NCBI RefSeq assembly: GCF_018409545.1
Contig: NZ_AP024563.1
Span: forward strand, 1,938,755-2,002,754
Direction of reading: 5' to 3'
Source of the DNA: Allochromatium tepidum
Lineage (GTDB): Bacteria; Pseudomonadota; Gammaproteobacteria; Chromatiales; Chromatiaceae
Length of the DNA stretch: 64,000 nt
Under the pieces are notes generated by a model. The model was not told where the DNA came from and ran no database searches. It saw only the letters and a program-made list of their open reading frames with translations. Each line of letters begins with the position of its first letter. Within the stretch, counting starts at the first letter, position 1. The translations under genes and the position numbers were made by a program. This document shows, piece by piece, positions 20,861 through 32,060 of the stretch.

Positions 20861-21115
20861 ATGCGCCGCTGTCATGTCGAGCCGTATTTGGATGAGATGG
20901 CCAGATGGCCGACGTATGAAGAATATGTGCTTTGCGGCCTGATGACTGAGCGTGGACCTTGGCACCACATCCCGATCGTCGGTGCGTACAAGCGCTATTC
21001 GCCGCCCAGCGAGTCGAGTATGCGCCTGGCTACCCGTGAGTTGTGGAATAGGGCCGTGGCGCGTGTGACACCGACATTGATGCGTGCGCACAAGGCCGTG
21101 CCATCCCGCGCCTAG
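20861..21115 (+). CDS. Short hypothetical protein, possibly 5'-truncated by the IS
   Basis: An 84-aa ORF starting 7 bp after the right end of the IS701-like element. Its sequence (PTYEEYVLCGLMTERGPWHH, then RYSPPSESSMRLATRELWNRAV) looks like real coding sequence, but I do not recognise it. It has no ribosome-binding site of its own, so it may be the 3' part of a gene cut by the insertion. It converges with the lipoprotein gene, with 3 bp between the stops. Confidence 0.4.
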   Translation: MRRCHVEPYLDEMARWPTYEEYVLCGLMTERGPWHHIPIVGAYKRYSPPSESSMRLATRELWNRAVARVTPTLMRAHKAVPSRA

Positions 21116-21118
21116 CGG

Positions 21119-21667
21119 TTAGCGAGGCGGCGGCGGGTGCTTCGGCGGTTTTGGGCGCTTCGGCGGGCGGAGGTGATGTCCGCCGATCAGCGTTGAGCGA
21201 TAGGCTCGATAGCTGCGCGGCATATTGGGGCCGCCACTGCTATGAGCCGGCAACTGGTTGACGGCGGCATAGATCTGGCGGCACTCTGCCTCGGCGCGCA
21301 GCCTGACCGTCGAGCCCTCGCTGTACTCGCGGAACCAGCTTCTTTCGGCCTCGCTCATGGAGGCATACGCCACGGAGAACGGGCCGGCGATGCAGCGCTG
21401 CCGGAGAATTGCCCAGTGCTCAGGCAGCAAGCCGGGCGGCGACGGCTTGTAACCACACGCCGTGCGGATGTCCTCTCTGAGGCCCGCGCCATTTGCGCCG
21501 ATGTACGCCGAGCGATCACCAGTATCAGCCGTGCCGCGATTCTCGACCTCCCGAGTGACGCGGGCCGAGCACTGCTCCCAGTCTTCTGTGACGTGGAGTA
21601 AACTGGGCTGTGCCGCACAACCGCCCAGTAACAGCGCCATGGCAACTGTTGAAACAGCCTTTTGCAT
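21119..21667 (-). CDS. Putative lipoprotein with proline/lysine-rich tail
   Basis: A 182-aa protein with a lipoprotein signal peptide (MQKAVSTVAMALLLGGC; lipobox LGGC), so Cys17 would be lipidated. The mature region contains four further cysteines (EQCSAR, TACGYK, QRCIAG, AECRQI) and ends in a Pro/Lys/His-rich tail. No family was recognised. The start at 21667 has GAGGG seven bases upstream. It lies in the island between tRNA-Phe and tRNA-Asn. Confidence 0.65.
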   Translation of the reverse strand: MQKAVSTVAMALLLGGCAAQPSLLHVTEDWEQCSARVTREVENRGTADTGDRSAYIGANGAGLREDIRTACGYKPSPPGLLPEHWAILRQRCIAGPFSVAYASMSEAERSWFREYSEGSTVRLRAEAECRQIYAAVNQLPAHSSGGPNMPRSYRAYRSTLIGGHHLRPPKRPKPPKHPPPPR

Positions 21668-21730
21668 CGCATCGCCCTCGTCTGATTTCGAGCGCCCATT
21701 GTGCTGGGGCGTCAAGGCGTGAGGCAAGGC

Positions 21731-21777
21731 TGCGTCTGTCTCAAATCAAGTTGCGTTTTGTCTCAAACTGGATTGCG
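21731..21777. repeat. Short direct repeats spaced 21-22 bp
   Basis: TGTCTCAAA occurs at 21737-21745 and 21759-21767, and TGCGT at 21731-21735 and 21752-21756, with a further TTGCG at about 21773. Such 21-22-bp spaced repeats resemble transposase-binding arrays at transposon ends or tandem operator sites. The sequence is AT-richer than its surroundings. Confidence 0.35.
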
Positions 21778-21892
21778 CTCTACAACCAGAGAGGCATCAA
21801 TGAACTTCGATGCAGACGACAGGCTTGGTCGCAGACGAAAGGACAGCCCTTGGCTGAAGGGACTCGGTGTCCCACAGACAAAAAAAGAGGTC

Positions 21893-23649
21893 AGCCTTTT
21901 GTAACTTCTCAATAAGTCATGGCGGCGTTGTCTGACGAGATCCGTTACAGTAGGCGTCATCCCCTGATCCAGCGACCAACCATCACCCACCGCCCCATGC
22001 CGATACCGATTCAACTGCCTGACATCCCGGAAGCGGAGCGCACGCCGCTGGTGGAGCAGTTGTTGAGTCTGATCGAAGCGCTGATGGAAGCCAACCAGCG
22101 GCAAGCGGAGCAGATCCAACAGTTGCGCGATGAGATCGCGATCCTGAAGGGAGAGAAGGCGCGTCCCGTATTCAAGCCCAGTGGGATGGAGGGGTCAGGC
22201 CAGGGCGCGGGGGGAGGCGAAGAGGGCGGTGAGGAGAAGCCACGTCGGGCCGGTTCGAGCAAACGGGCCAAGACCCAAGAGCTGATCATTCACGAAGACT
22301 GTCCGATCGCGCCGCGCGAAGAGGTGCCGGCGACGGCGCGCTTCAAGGGCTACCGGGATTTCATCGTTCAGGATCTGCACATTGGGGCGCACAACACGCG
22401 CTATCGTTTGGAAGTGTGGCAGACGCCGGAGGGAGAGTGGTTGTGCGGAGAGCTCCCGGCCACGGTGCAGGGGAGTCATTTCGGGGCGGGTTTGCGCGCC
22501 TATGTACTCTACCAATACCATCAGTGCCATGTCACCCAGCCGTTGTTGCGCGAGCAACTCCTGGAGTGGGGAATCGACATCTCCGTCGGTCAGATCGACG
22601 CCCTGCTCAGCGGTCGCAACGACGTCTTCTTCGCCGAAAAGGACCAGCTCCTGGAGGTGGGGCTGGAGGTCAGCTCCTACGTCACGGTCGATGACTCCGG
22701 GGCGCGCCATCAGGGGCGCAACGGCTACGTCACCCACATCGGCAATGACTTCTTCGCCTGGTTCTCCAGCAGCGAAAGCAAGAGCCGGATCAATTTCCGG
22801 CGCCTGCTGCAAGCCGGTGAGCCGTTCTACAGCCTCAATGACGAGGCCCTGGCCTATTGGCGCGCCCAAGGTCTGCCTCAGGCCATGTGCCGGGCGCTGA
22901 TGGCACCGCCGATCCTGGAACTGACGACGACCACCGCTTGGGAGGCCCATCTTCAGACCCTGGGTATCACCCAGGAGCGCCATCAGCGCATCGCTACAGA
23001 AGGGGCCTTGCTCGGCGGCGTCCTGGCCAAAGGGCTCTCACGCGAGTTGGTCATCGTCAGCGATGGCGCCGGACAGTTCGCCATCCTGCTCCATGCCCTG
23101 TGCTGGGTGCACGCCGAACGCCGGATTCATACGCTCATCCCACTCAATGAGCGCCACCGCCAGGATCAGCAGCGGGTGCGCGCCCAACTCTGGGCGCTCT
23201 ACGCCGACCTCAAGGCGTACCGGTGCGACCCCGATCCCGACGCCATCGCCGGCCTACGCGCCCGCTTCAAGGCCCTGTTCACCCAGAAAACCTCTTGGGC
23301 CACGCTCAATGCGCTCCTCAAGCGCCTCAAGGCCCATCAGCAAGAACTCCTTCTCGTGCTCCTGCGCCCCGACATCCCGCTACACACCAACGGTAGCGAG
23401 AACGACATCCGCAGCTACGTCAAATGGCGCAAGATCAGTGGCGGAACCCGCAGTGATCTGGGACGCCGCTGCCGCGACATCTTTGCCAGCCTGAAGAAGA
23501 CCTGTCGTAAGCTCGGGATCTCCTTCTGGGACTACCTCAACGACCGGATTGGGCAGGTGGGCGCTATCCCGCCGTTGCCCGAGATCGTGCGCCAACGGGC
23601 TTTAGCCGCCAAGGGCGTGCCGTGAGTTATTGAGAAGTTACAGCCTTTT
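21893..23649 (+). mobile_element. IS66-family element with 8-bp target duplication
   Basis: The element proper is 21901-23641 (1741 bp) with 15-bp perfect inverted repeats GTAACTTCTCAATAA and TTATTGAGAAGTTAC. AGCCTTTT is duplicated at 21893-21900 and 23642-23649. It carries only a TnpC-type transposase and no TnpA/TnpB, as in the short ISBst12-like subgroup. It splits a hairpin terminator (see the terminator entry). Confidence 0.93.
21997..23625 (+). CDS. IS66-family transposase (TnpC type)
   Basis: A 542-aa transposase. An N-terminal leucine-rich coiled coil (LVEQLLSLIEALMEANQRQ) is followed by a Gly/Glu/Lys-rich linker and a core with the first Asp in VTVDDSGARHQG. The second is in LVIVSDGAGQF followed by WVHAERRIH, and the Glu in LHTNGSENDIRSYVKWRKIS. 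These are the IS66 DDE landmarks, all present, so it is probably active. The start at MPIPIQLPD (21997) fits the family; an ATG at 21919 adds an unrelated leader. Confidence 0.92.
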   Translation: MPIPIQLPDIPEAERTPLVEQLLSLIEALMEANQRQAEQIQQLRDEIAILKGEKARPVFKPSGMEGSGQGAGGGEEGGEEKPRRAGSSKRAKTQELIIHEDCPIAPREEVPATARFKGYRDFIVQDLHIGAHNTRYRLEVWQTPEGEWLCGELPATVQGSHFGAGLRAYVLYQYHQCHVTQPLLREQLLEWGIDISVGQIDALLSGRNDVFFAEKDQLLEVGLEVSSYVTVDDSGARHQGRNGYVTHIGNDFFAWFSSSESKSRINFRRLLQAGEPFYSLNDEALAYWRAQGLPQAMCRALMAPPILELTTTTAWEAHLQTLGITQERHQRIATEGALLGGVLAKGLSRELVIVSDGAGQFAILLHALCWVHAERRIHTLIPLNERHRQDQQRVRAQLWALYADLKAYRCDPDPDAIAGLRARFKALFTQKTSWATLNALLKRLKAHQQELLLVLLRPDIPLHTNGSENDIRSYVKWRKISGGTRSDLGRRCRDIFASLKKTCRKLGISFWDYLNDRIGQVGAIPPLPEIVRQRALAAKGVP

Positions 23650-23670
23650 GAGCTAACCTCTTGTTTTATT

Positions 23671-23746
23671 TGGCTCCCTGGGACGGGCTCGAACCGCCGA
23701 CCTAGTGATTAACAGTCACCCGCTCTACCGACTGAGCTACCAGGGA
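23671..23746 (-). tRNA. tRNA-Asn (GTT anticodon)
   Basis: A 76-nt tRNA on the minus strand. The acceptor stem TCCCTGG pairs with CCAGGGA, the D-arm is AGCTCAGTCGGTAGAGC, the anticodon loop CTGTTAA gives GTT, the T-arm has GGTTCGAGCCC, the discriminator is G and CCA is encoded. It marks the right edge of the IS-rich island. Confidence 0.97.
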
Positions 23747-23762
23747 ATGTCTTGAGCCGAAT

Positions 23763-23791
23763 ATGATACGGCCCTACCTGACCCGCGTCAA
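23763..23791 (-). promoter_or_regulatory. Sigma-70 promoter for tRNA-Asn
   Basis: On the minus strand TTGACG (23791-23786) is followed by a 17-bp spacer and TATCAT (23768-23763), 16 bp before the mature tRNA 5' end. The -35 hexamer overlaps the last codons of the aminotransferase gene upstream. Confidence 0.7.
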
Positions 23792-24978
23792 GCGTTTTTT
23801 ACCGCCTGCTCGATCCGATCCAGCGCCCGCTCCAGCGTCTCACGGCTGGTCGCGATCGACAGCCGCAGATACCCGCCCAACCCGAACGCCGACCCCGGCA
23901 CCACCGCCACGCCCGCCTTCTCGATCAGAAACTCGCCCAACTCCAGATCGTTGTTCACCCCATCCAGACCCTCGATCAGCTTTTGCACCTTCGGAAACAC
24001 ATAGAACGTCCCATCGGTCGGCAGACACTCGATGCCCGGAATCCGGTTGAGCCGCTCGACCACGAAATCGTGCCGCTCCATGAACGCCTTGAGCATCACC
24101 CCGATGCAGTCCTGCGGCCCGTCCAACGCCGCCTGCGCCGCCACCTGCGAGATCGACGTCGGATTGGACGTACTCTGCGATTGGATCGTGTTCATCGCCT
24201 TGATGATGTGCGCCGGTCCGGCCGCATAGCCGATCCGCCAGCCCGTCATCGAATACGCCTTCGACACCCCGTTCAGCACCAGCGTGCGCGGCGCCAGATC
24301 CGGACAGGCATTCAGAATGTTCACAAAGGGCGCCGAACTCCAACGGATATGCTCATACATATCGTCGGTCGCGATGATCACCTTCGGGAAATCGCGCAAC
24401 ACCTCGCCGAGCGCCTCCAGCTCCTTGCGGCTGTACGCCATCCCGGTCGGATTGGACGGACTATTGATGACCACCAGCCGCGTCTTCTCGTTCATCGCCC
24501 CCTTGAGCTGGGCCGGGGTGATCTTGAACGACTGCGCCGCACCCGCCTGCACGAACACAGGCAGACCGCCGGCCAGCAACACCATGTCCGGATAGGAGAC
24601 CCAATAGGGCGCCGGAATCACCACCTCGTCACCCGGATCGAGCAGCGCCTGCGCCAGATTGAAGAAACTCTGCTTGCCGCCGCACGAGACCAGGATCTGA
24701 TTCGGCGCATAGTCCAGCCCGTTCTCGCGTTGGAACTTGGCGATGACGGCGCGCTTGAGCTCCGGCGTGCCGTCGACGGCGGTGTACTTGGTGAAGCCGG
24801 ACTCGATGGCGCGGATGGCGGCGGCCTTGATATGCTCGGGGGTATCGAAGTCCGGCTCCCCGACGCCGAGACCGATCACGTCCCGGCCCTCGGCACGGAG
24901 CGCAGCGGCGCGGGCGGTGATGGCAAGGGTCGCGGACGGCTTGACGGCCTGGACGCGGGCAGCGAGCTTGGTGGTCAT
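23788..24978 (-). CDS. Aspartate/aromatic aminotransferase (fold type I, class I)
   Basis: A 396-aa PLP-dependent aminotransferase of the AspB (class I-beta) type, which would move amino groups between aspartate and 2-oxoglutarate. Landmarks are GLGVGEPDFDTPEHI near the N-terminus, the SCGGKQSFFNLAQAL segment, the PLP-contacting NSPSNPTG, and the Schiff-base lysine in LNGVSKAYSMTGWRIGY. The C-terminal arm has a Gly/Leu-rich GLGGYLRLSIATS with the substrate-binding Arg. Length is typical (about 395 aa). Substrate specificity is inferred only from the family. Confidence 0.9.
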   Translation of the reverse strand: MTTKLAARVQAVKPSATLAITARAAALRAEGRDVIGLGVGEPDFDTPEHIKAAAIRAIESGFTKYTAVDGTPELKRAVIAKFQRENGLDYAPNQILVSCGGKQSFFNLAQALLDPGDEVVIPAPYWVSYPDMVLLAGGLPVFVQAGAAQSFKITPAQLKGAMNEKTRLVVINSPSNPTGMAYSRKELEALGEVLRDFPKVIIATDDMYEHIRWSSAPFVNILNACPDLAPRTLVLNGVSKAYSMTGWRIGYAAGPAHIIKAMNTIQSQSTSNPTSISQVAAQAALDGPQDCIGVMLKAFMERHDFVVERLNRIPGIECLPTDGTFYVFPKVQKLIEGLDGVNNDLELGEFLIEKAGVAVVPGSAFGLGGYLRLSIATSRETLERALDRIEQAVKNA

Positions 24979-25121
24979 GGACGAAAGTACCTGGATGGCC
25001 CTGATGGCTGGATTCGTGGTTGGAGGCCCACAATAATAGCGAATCGTCCGCTGTCCGACACTCGAATCGAACGCCCCTCCCCCACCCGCGCCCGTTGTGC
25101 GCGTCCCCGAGGTTTCCCGGC

Positions 25122-27136
<2,015 letters not shown>

Positions 27137-27140
<4 letters not shown>

Positions 27141-27904
27141 AACCTGGACTCGCTTTGGCCGCACTGGTGATGCTGTGGTGTGGTGTCGCTCTGGCCGACT
27201 CGGCGCCGGTACTCAACTATCGGGTGGTGGCCAGCTATCCGCACGACCCGAGCGCCTTCACCCAAGGCTTGATCTTCATCGACGGCCGGCTCTACGAGAG
27301 CACCGGCAACTATGGTCATTCATCGTTGCGCCGGGTCGATCTGGAAACCGGGCGCGTCGAGCAGGAAATTCGGCTCGCCCCCAATCTGTTCGGCGAAGGC
27401 CTCATATATTGGCGCGGACGCCTGGTGCAACTGACCTGGCGCGAGCGGCTCGGGATCATCTACAACGCCAAGACCTTCGAGCGACGGGAGACCTTTCAGT
27501 ACCCCGGCGAGGGCTGGGGTCTGACCCACGATGATCGTCACTGGATCATGAGCGACGGCACGGACGAGCTGCGCTTTCTCGATCCCGAGACCCGGAACGT
27601 CGTGCGACGGCTGAAGGTCCGCGCCGGTAAGCGCCCGGTGCACAGGCTCAACGAACTGGAATACATCGACGGTTCGATCTGGGCCAACGTCTGGCGAAGT
27701 GATCATCTACTGCGAATCGCGCCCGACAGCGGCCAGGTGACGGCCGTGCTCGACCTGACGACGCTCTATCCAGCCGGCGAGCGCGAAAGTCCTGAAGCGG
27801 TGTTGAACGGCATCGCCCACGACGCTGCGACCGGCCGCCTGTTCGTCACCGGCAAATACTGGCCACGGCTCTACACGATCGTCATCGAAATCGCCGAGCC
27901 CTGA
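27137..27904 (+). CDS. Exported glutaminyl-peptide cyclotransferase (glutamine cyclotransferase)
   Basis: A 255-aa protein. The signal peptide ends near [10 protein letters not shown], so it is periplasmic. The mature part is a five-bladed propeller of the plant-type glutamine cyclotransferase family: [59 protein letters not shown] and the closing [21 protein letters not shown]. The family converts N-terminal glutamine to pyroglutamate. It is co-transcribed with uvrB (ATGA overlap), although no functional link is apparent. A terminator follows. Confidence 0.9.
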
Positions 27905-27912
27905 AACGAAAA

Positions 27913-27935
27913 AAGCCAGGCAGAGCGCCCGGCTT
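27913..27935. terminator. Bidirectional intrinsic terminator
   Basis: AAGCCAGGC and GCCCGGCTT form a 9-bp stem with one mismatch and a 5-nt loop. On the minus strand it is followed by a T-run (complement of AAAAAA at 27909-27914), so it terminates the sulfur globule gene strongly, and cyclotransferase transcription more weakly. Confidence 0.75.
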
Positions 27936-27959
27936 CTTTCCCCGACTTAGATGTCGCGC

Positions 27960-28328
27960 TTACTTGGACTTGGACTCGGACTGGGCCGGAGCCGCGGGAG
28001 CGACAGGTGCGCCGTAGGGAGCGCCATAGGGGAAGGCATAATAGGGGAAGGCATAGGGAGCGCCGTAGACGCCATAGGGGTAGCCGTAGTAGGGATAGCC
28101 GTAACCGTAGTAGGGGTAGCCGTAGCCATAGCCGCGACCATAACCGCGGCCATAGCCGCGACCGCCGCCGCTCATGCTCATGTTGAAGTCGCCGTAGCCG
28201 TCACCGAAGAAGTCGTCCATCCAGTCGGTGAAGCCGGGACCACCCCAGCCCGGACCCCACCAGGCGGAAGCGGAAGCGGAAGCACCCAGCAGGGCGGCGA
28301 CGGCAGCAGCGGTAGCAAGCTTTTTCAT
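27960..28328 (-). CDS. Sulfur globule protein-like Gly/Tyr-rich secreted protein
   Basis: A 122-aa precursor. The signal peptide ([22 protein letters not shown]) is followed by [10 protein letters not shown] and a long run of [14 protein letters not shown]-type repeats with regular aromatic residues, then an Ala/Pro and Ser/Lys tail. Purple sulfur bacteria coat periplasmic sulfur globules with small Gly/Tyr-rich exported proteins (CV1, CV2, CV3 of Allochromatium vinosum), and this composition, length and signal fit that group. Which paralogue it is cannot be said. GGAG lies nine bases before the ATG. The 229-bp upstream gap is markedly AT-rich at 28400-28435, a likely promoter. A glycine-rich cell-surface protein is the alternative. 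Confidence 0.7.
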   Translation of the reverse strand: MKKLATAAAVAALLGASASASAWWGPGWGGPGFTDWMDDFFGDGYGDFNMSMSGGGRGYGRGYGRGYGYGYPYYGYGYPYYGYPYGVYGAPYAFPYYAFPYGAPYGAPVAPAAPAQSESKSK

Positions 28329-28557
28329 TAGAGAGTTCTCCAGATCGTTTTGTCGTTGGCAGCAAGCGTGGCCAGTACTGCATCGACCACGGGGAAAAGT
28401 GTATATTAGAAAATAATTAAATAAGAAATATTATTTACCGATCGAGTTGACGAAAATCATAGGCAAGGCTGATCGAAATGTCCAGCCATTCGTTTCGTGT
28501 GGCATTGTTCGAAAAGTGGCCGCGTGATTCAAGACCTTGCAGCCGCCATTCGTCGGT

Positions 28558-29412
28558 TCACAGCCGCCGCCGGACTTCGGTCAGATCCTCCCAGGCCTTG
28601 GCTTTCTGCTCGGGTGAGCGTAGCAGATAGGCGGGATGATAGGTCACGCGCAGCGGGATGCGGGCCGGGCCATAGTCGAACCAGCGTCCGCGCAGTTGCC
28701 CGACCGGGGTGTCGGTCTTGAGCAGATGCTGGGCCGAGATCCGTCCCACCGAGAGGATGACCTTGGGTTCGATCAGGGCCACCTGACGGTGCAGATAGGC
28801 TTGGCAGGCCAGCGCCTCGTCCGGCTTGGGATCGCGATTGCCGGGCGGACGGCACTTGAGCACGTTGGCGATGTAGACCTGTTCGCGGCTGAAGCCGATC
28901 GCCGCCAGCATCCGGTTCAGCAACTGCCCCGCCCGCCCGACGAATGGCTCGCCCTGACTGTCCTCGTCGGCACCCGGCGCCTCGCCGATGATCATCAGAT
29001 CCGCGCGCCGATCACCGACACCGAAGACGGTCTTGGTGCGTGTCTCCCAGAGTCGACAGGCACGGCAGCCGCGCACGGCGGCATCCAGCGCGTCCCAATC
29101 CATGCGCTCGATCGGATTCACCGCTTCGGCCTCGAAGGCGGGCGGATGGCCCATGGCGTCACACTCATCCAGCAGCGCGGGCGAGTACTCCACCGACTCA
29201 TCCAAGTCGGTGAACGGTAGAGGTTCCAAATCCGGTATGGACTCGACCGACTCAGTACGCTCGACCGGGACCGGCATGGCCGTGATCGCCTCGGGCATCG
29301 TGACCGGAGGCGCACGCAATTCCCAGACGCTCACGCCCATGGCCTCCAGATAGGCCAGCCGCCGCCCTTCGTCGAGCGGCGGCCGTTCGACCGGTGCGCG
29401 CGTCTCAGACAT
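28558..29412 (-). CDS. Family 4 uracil-DNA glycosylase (Fe-S type)
   Basis: A 284-aa type 4 UDG that excises uracil from DNA. The catalytic domain occupies the C-terminal 190 residues: the [11 protein letters not shown] cluster-binding cysteines, motif 1 [32 protein letters not shown], and motif 2 [12 protein letters not shown]. The N-terminal 90 residues are acidic and proline-rich linker without a known fold, an arrangement common in proteobacterial homologues. It overlaps leuA by 8 bp, so the two are co-transcribed. Confidence 0.9.
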   Translation of the reverse strand: MSETRAPVERPPLDEGRRLAYLEAMGVSVWELRAPPVTMPEAITAMPVPVERTESVESIPDLEPLPFTDLDESVEYSPALLDECDAMGHPPAFEAEAVNPIERMDWDALDAAVRGCRACRLWETRTKTVFGVGDRRADLMIIGEAPGADEDSQGEPFVGRAGQLLNRMLAAIGFSREQVYIANVLKCRPPGNRDPKPDEALACQAYLHRQVALIEPKVILSVGRISAQHLLKTDTPVGQLRGRWFDYGPARIPLRVTYHPAYLLRSPEQKAKAWEDLTEVRRRL

Positions 29413-30955
29413 CGGCCGCCTGCGGATGGGCGCGCTCGGCCGGATGCAGGATCTTGTTGCAGGCGTTGATATAGGCCTTGGCTGAGGCGACCAGGATGTC
29501 GGTATCCGCGCCCTGACCGTTGACGATGCGCCCGCCCTTCTCCAGCCGCACCGTCACTTCGCCCTGGGCATCCGTGCCGCTGGTGATGGCGTTGACCGAG
29601 TAGAGCTTGAGCGTGGAGCCGGTCTGGACCAGACCCTCGATCGCCTTGAAGGTCGCATCGACCGGACCGCCGCCGGTGGCCGTGCCCGAGCGCTCCTCGC
29701 CGTCGAGCGCCAGCACCAGGGCGGCACTCGGGGTCTCGCCGGTCTCGGAACAGACGCGCATCGAGACCAGCTTGACGCGCTCGTTGGCCGTCTCCAGCGT
29801 GGTCTCTGTGACCAGTGCCTGCAAATCCTCGTCGAAGATCTCGTGCTTCTTGTCGGCCAGATCCTTGAAGCGGGCGAACGCAGCGTTCAGCTCCTCCTCG
29901 GAACCCAGTACCACGCCCAGCTCCTGCAAACGCGCGCGGAAGGCATTACGGCCCGAGTGCTTACCGAGCACCATGCGGTTCTCGCTCCAGCCGACGTCCT
30001 GGGCGCGCATGATCTCGTAGGTCTCGCGATGCTTGAGCACGCCGTCCTGATGGATGCCCGACTCGTGCGCGAAGGCATTGGCCCCGACCACGGCCTTGTT
30101 CGGCTGGACCGCGAAGCCGGTGATGCCCGAGACCAGACGCGAGCAGTTCATGATCTGGGTGGTGTCGAGCCGGGTGTCGCAGTCGAACAGATCCTGACGG
30201 GTGCGCACCGTCATCACGATCTCTTCGAGCGCCGCATTGCCAGCCCGCTCGCCGAGTCCGTTGATGGTGCACTCGACCTGACGCGCCCCGTTGCGCACGG
30301 CGGCGAGCGAGTTGGCCACGGCCAGACCCAGATCGTTGTGACAGTGGACCGAGAAGATGGCCTTGTCCGCATTCGGGATGCGCGCGCGCAGGGTGGCGAT
30401 GAGTGAGCCGAACTGATCGGGGATGTTGTAGCCGACCGTATCCGGGATGTTCAGGGTGCGGGCGCCGGCGTCGATCACCGCTTCGAGAATCCGGCACAGG
30501 AAATCGATCTCGGAGCGTCCGGCATCCTCGGGCGAGAACTCAACGTCGTCGGTCAGATTGCGCGCGCGCTTGACCGCGTAGACCGCCTGCTCCAGCACCT
30601 GATCCGGACTCATGCGCAGCTTCTTCTCCATATGAATGGGCGAAGTGGCGATGAAGGTATGGATGCGCCCGGCATTGGCGTTCTTGAGCGCCTCGCCCGC
30701 GCGGTCGATGTCGGCCTCCAGCGCGCGCGCCAGACCACAGACCCGGCTGTCCTTGACCGCCTCGGCCACCGCCTTGACCGCCTCGAAGTCGCCGGGGCTG
30801 GCGATCGGGAAACCGGCCTCGATGACATCGACCCGCAGCTTTTCGAGCGCCTTGGCGATGCGCACCTTCTCGTCGCGCGTCATCGAGGCGCCTGGGCTCT
30901 GCTCGCCGTCGCGCAGCGTGGTATCGAAGATGATCAGATGGTCTTTAGCGCTCAT
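29405..30955 (-). CDS. leuA: 2-isopropylmalate synthase
   Basis: A 516-aa LeuA, the first committed enzyme of leucine synthesis (acetyl-CoA plus 2-ketoisovalerate). The catalytic TIM barrel has [16 protein letters not shown] and the metal-binding [14 protein letters not shown]. The [14 protein letters not shown] loop and [13 protein letters not shown] follow. The C-terminal regulatory domain (residues about 390-510) for leucine feedback is complete. The size is that of the standard E. coli type. No leucine leader peptide or attenuator was found upstream, and leuB/C/D are not in the window. Confidence 0.96.
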   Translation of the reverse strand: MSAKDHLIIFDTTLRDGEQSPGASMTRDEKVRIAKALEKLRVDVIEAGFPIASPGDFEAVKAVAEAVKDSRVCGLARALEADIDRAGEALKNANAGRIHTFIATSPIHMEKKLRMSPDQVLEQAVYAVKRARNLTDDVEFSPEDAGRSEIDFLCRILEAVIDAGARTLNIPDTVGYNIPDQFGSLIATLRARIPNADKAIFSVHCHNDLGLAVANSLAAVRNGARQVECTINGLGERAGNAALEEIVMTVRTRQDLFDCDTRLDTTQIMNCSRLVSGITGFAVQPNKAVVGANAFAHESGIHQDGVLKHRETYEIMRAQDVGWSENRMVLGKHSGRNAFRARLQELGVVLGSEEELNAAFARFKDLADKKHEIFDEDLQALVTETTLETANERVKLVSMRVCSETGETPSAALVLALDGEERSGTATGGGPVDATFKAIEGLVQTGSTLKLYSVNAITSGTDAQGEVTVRLEKGGRIVNGQGADTDILVASAKAYINACNKILHPAERAHPQAADV

Positions 30956-31088
30956 GATGGGGTCTCTGTGATCCGTGATCGGCGTTGGCTTGAATCTGGG
31001 GGCTATTCTAGGCGATCGGCAGGAGCCGGTGCTTGAGTCCGGCCCGGTTTGCTGTTAATCCTGCCGCATTCCACGCCAGGGGCCAACC

Positions 31089-31725
31089 ATGATGACGCCC
31101 GATCTGCACGATCTCGAACTCCTGCTCCGCTCGGACACGCCCATCGTCCTGATCGAGTCGATCGAGGAGCCGCGCGTGGTCGAACTCTTCTCGCGCCTAG
31201 CACTGCGAATCTCCGAGCCGGGCTTTCGAGGGCGTGGCCACCGGCTCGGAGGACGAAGGGGTCGGGCGGCGCGTGCTCGGCACCCTGCTGACCTGGATGG
31301 CCGAGCGCCGTTCGCGCGTCTTCCTGGCCGCCACCGCCAACGACATCCAGCGTCTGCCGCCCGAACTGATCCGCAAGGGACGTCCGGACGAGATCTTCTT
31401 CGTCGACCCGCCCACCGCCGATATCCGGCGCGACATCTTCGCCATCCATCTGCGCCGGCGCGGACTGAATCCGGATCACTTCGACCTCGATGCCCTGGCC
31501 GAGGCCAGCGAGGGCTTCACCGGCGCCGGTATCGAACAGGCCGTGGTCTCGGCCTACTTCGCCGACAGCACCCGCGAAGGGGCCGCCATCACGACCGAGA
31601 CGCTCCTGACCGAACTGGTTAACACCCAGCCGCTGTCGGTGGTCATGGACGCCCAGATCGAGCGTCTGCGCGCCCGGGCACAGGGACGGACGGTGCCGGC
31701 ACATGAAGTGCCTTCAAGCGCCTGA
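31089..31725 (+). pseudogene. Ycf46-like AAA ATPase, internally deleted and frameshifted
   Basis: The first about 38 codons (MMTPDLHDLELLLRSDTPIV... ELFSRLALRISEPG) match the start of Ycf46-like AAA ATPases of about 500 aa. At about 31225 the sequence jumps, in another frame, to the late AAA region: GVATGSEDEGVGRRVLGTLL, FLAATANDIQRLPPELIRKGR with the second region of homology, then the C-terminal lid. Walker A and B and some 300 residues are missing. It cannot be an active ATPase. Confidence 0.75.
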
Positions 31726-31832
31726 GTCCCTTGCATCCTGGGGAGCACCGTCCCGATATATCGAATCCAACAGGCATCCGGATACCGCTCATGTCGATTG
31801 AGTTAGAGCAATCATTGCACTAATCTAGCTCC

Positions 31833-32060
31833 ATGAGCACGCTTCAGCGTTTCAACGACAGTCGCGTCGTCATGTATTTCGATGACCACCCACCGCCCCA
31901 TGTTCACGTCAATTTGCGCGGTGGTCGAGACTGCATCGTCGATCTGAATAGCCTTGAGATTCGGGGCCGAGTCGCCGAGCGCGAGATCCGCGAGGTGTTG
32001 GCTTGGATCCGGGCACGGCAATCCGTTCTTCTGGAGCAATGGCATAGGAACCACGCATGA
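31833..32060 (+). CDS. DUF4160 domain protein
   Basis: A 75-aa protein with the DUF4160 hallmark MYFDDHPPPHVHV followed by a small beta-rich region and a terminal helix (REIREVLAWIRARQSVLLEQW). DUF4160 genes are typically paired with a DUF2442 gene, as here (4-bp ATGA overlap), and the pairs are suspected toxin-antitoxin-like modules; no activity is established that I can cite. Confidence 0.8.
   Translation: MSTLQRFNDSRVVMYFDDHPPPHVHVNLRGGRDCIVDLNSLEIRGRVAEREIREVLAWIRARQSVLLEQWHRNHA

Larger units (their letters stand above)
21886..23661 (-). terminator. tRNA-Asn terminator split by the IS66-family insertion
   Basis: With the IS and one target copy removed, the minus strand reads AGAGGTTAGC, a 7-nt loop, then GCTGACCTCT, followed by seven T (complement of the A-run at 21880-21886). 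This is a good intrinsic terminator for the tRNA-Asn gene 10 bp upstream. The insertion is in the loop, so the two arms are now 1.7 kb apart (21886-21895 and 23652-23661). Confidence 0.8.
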
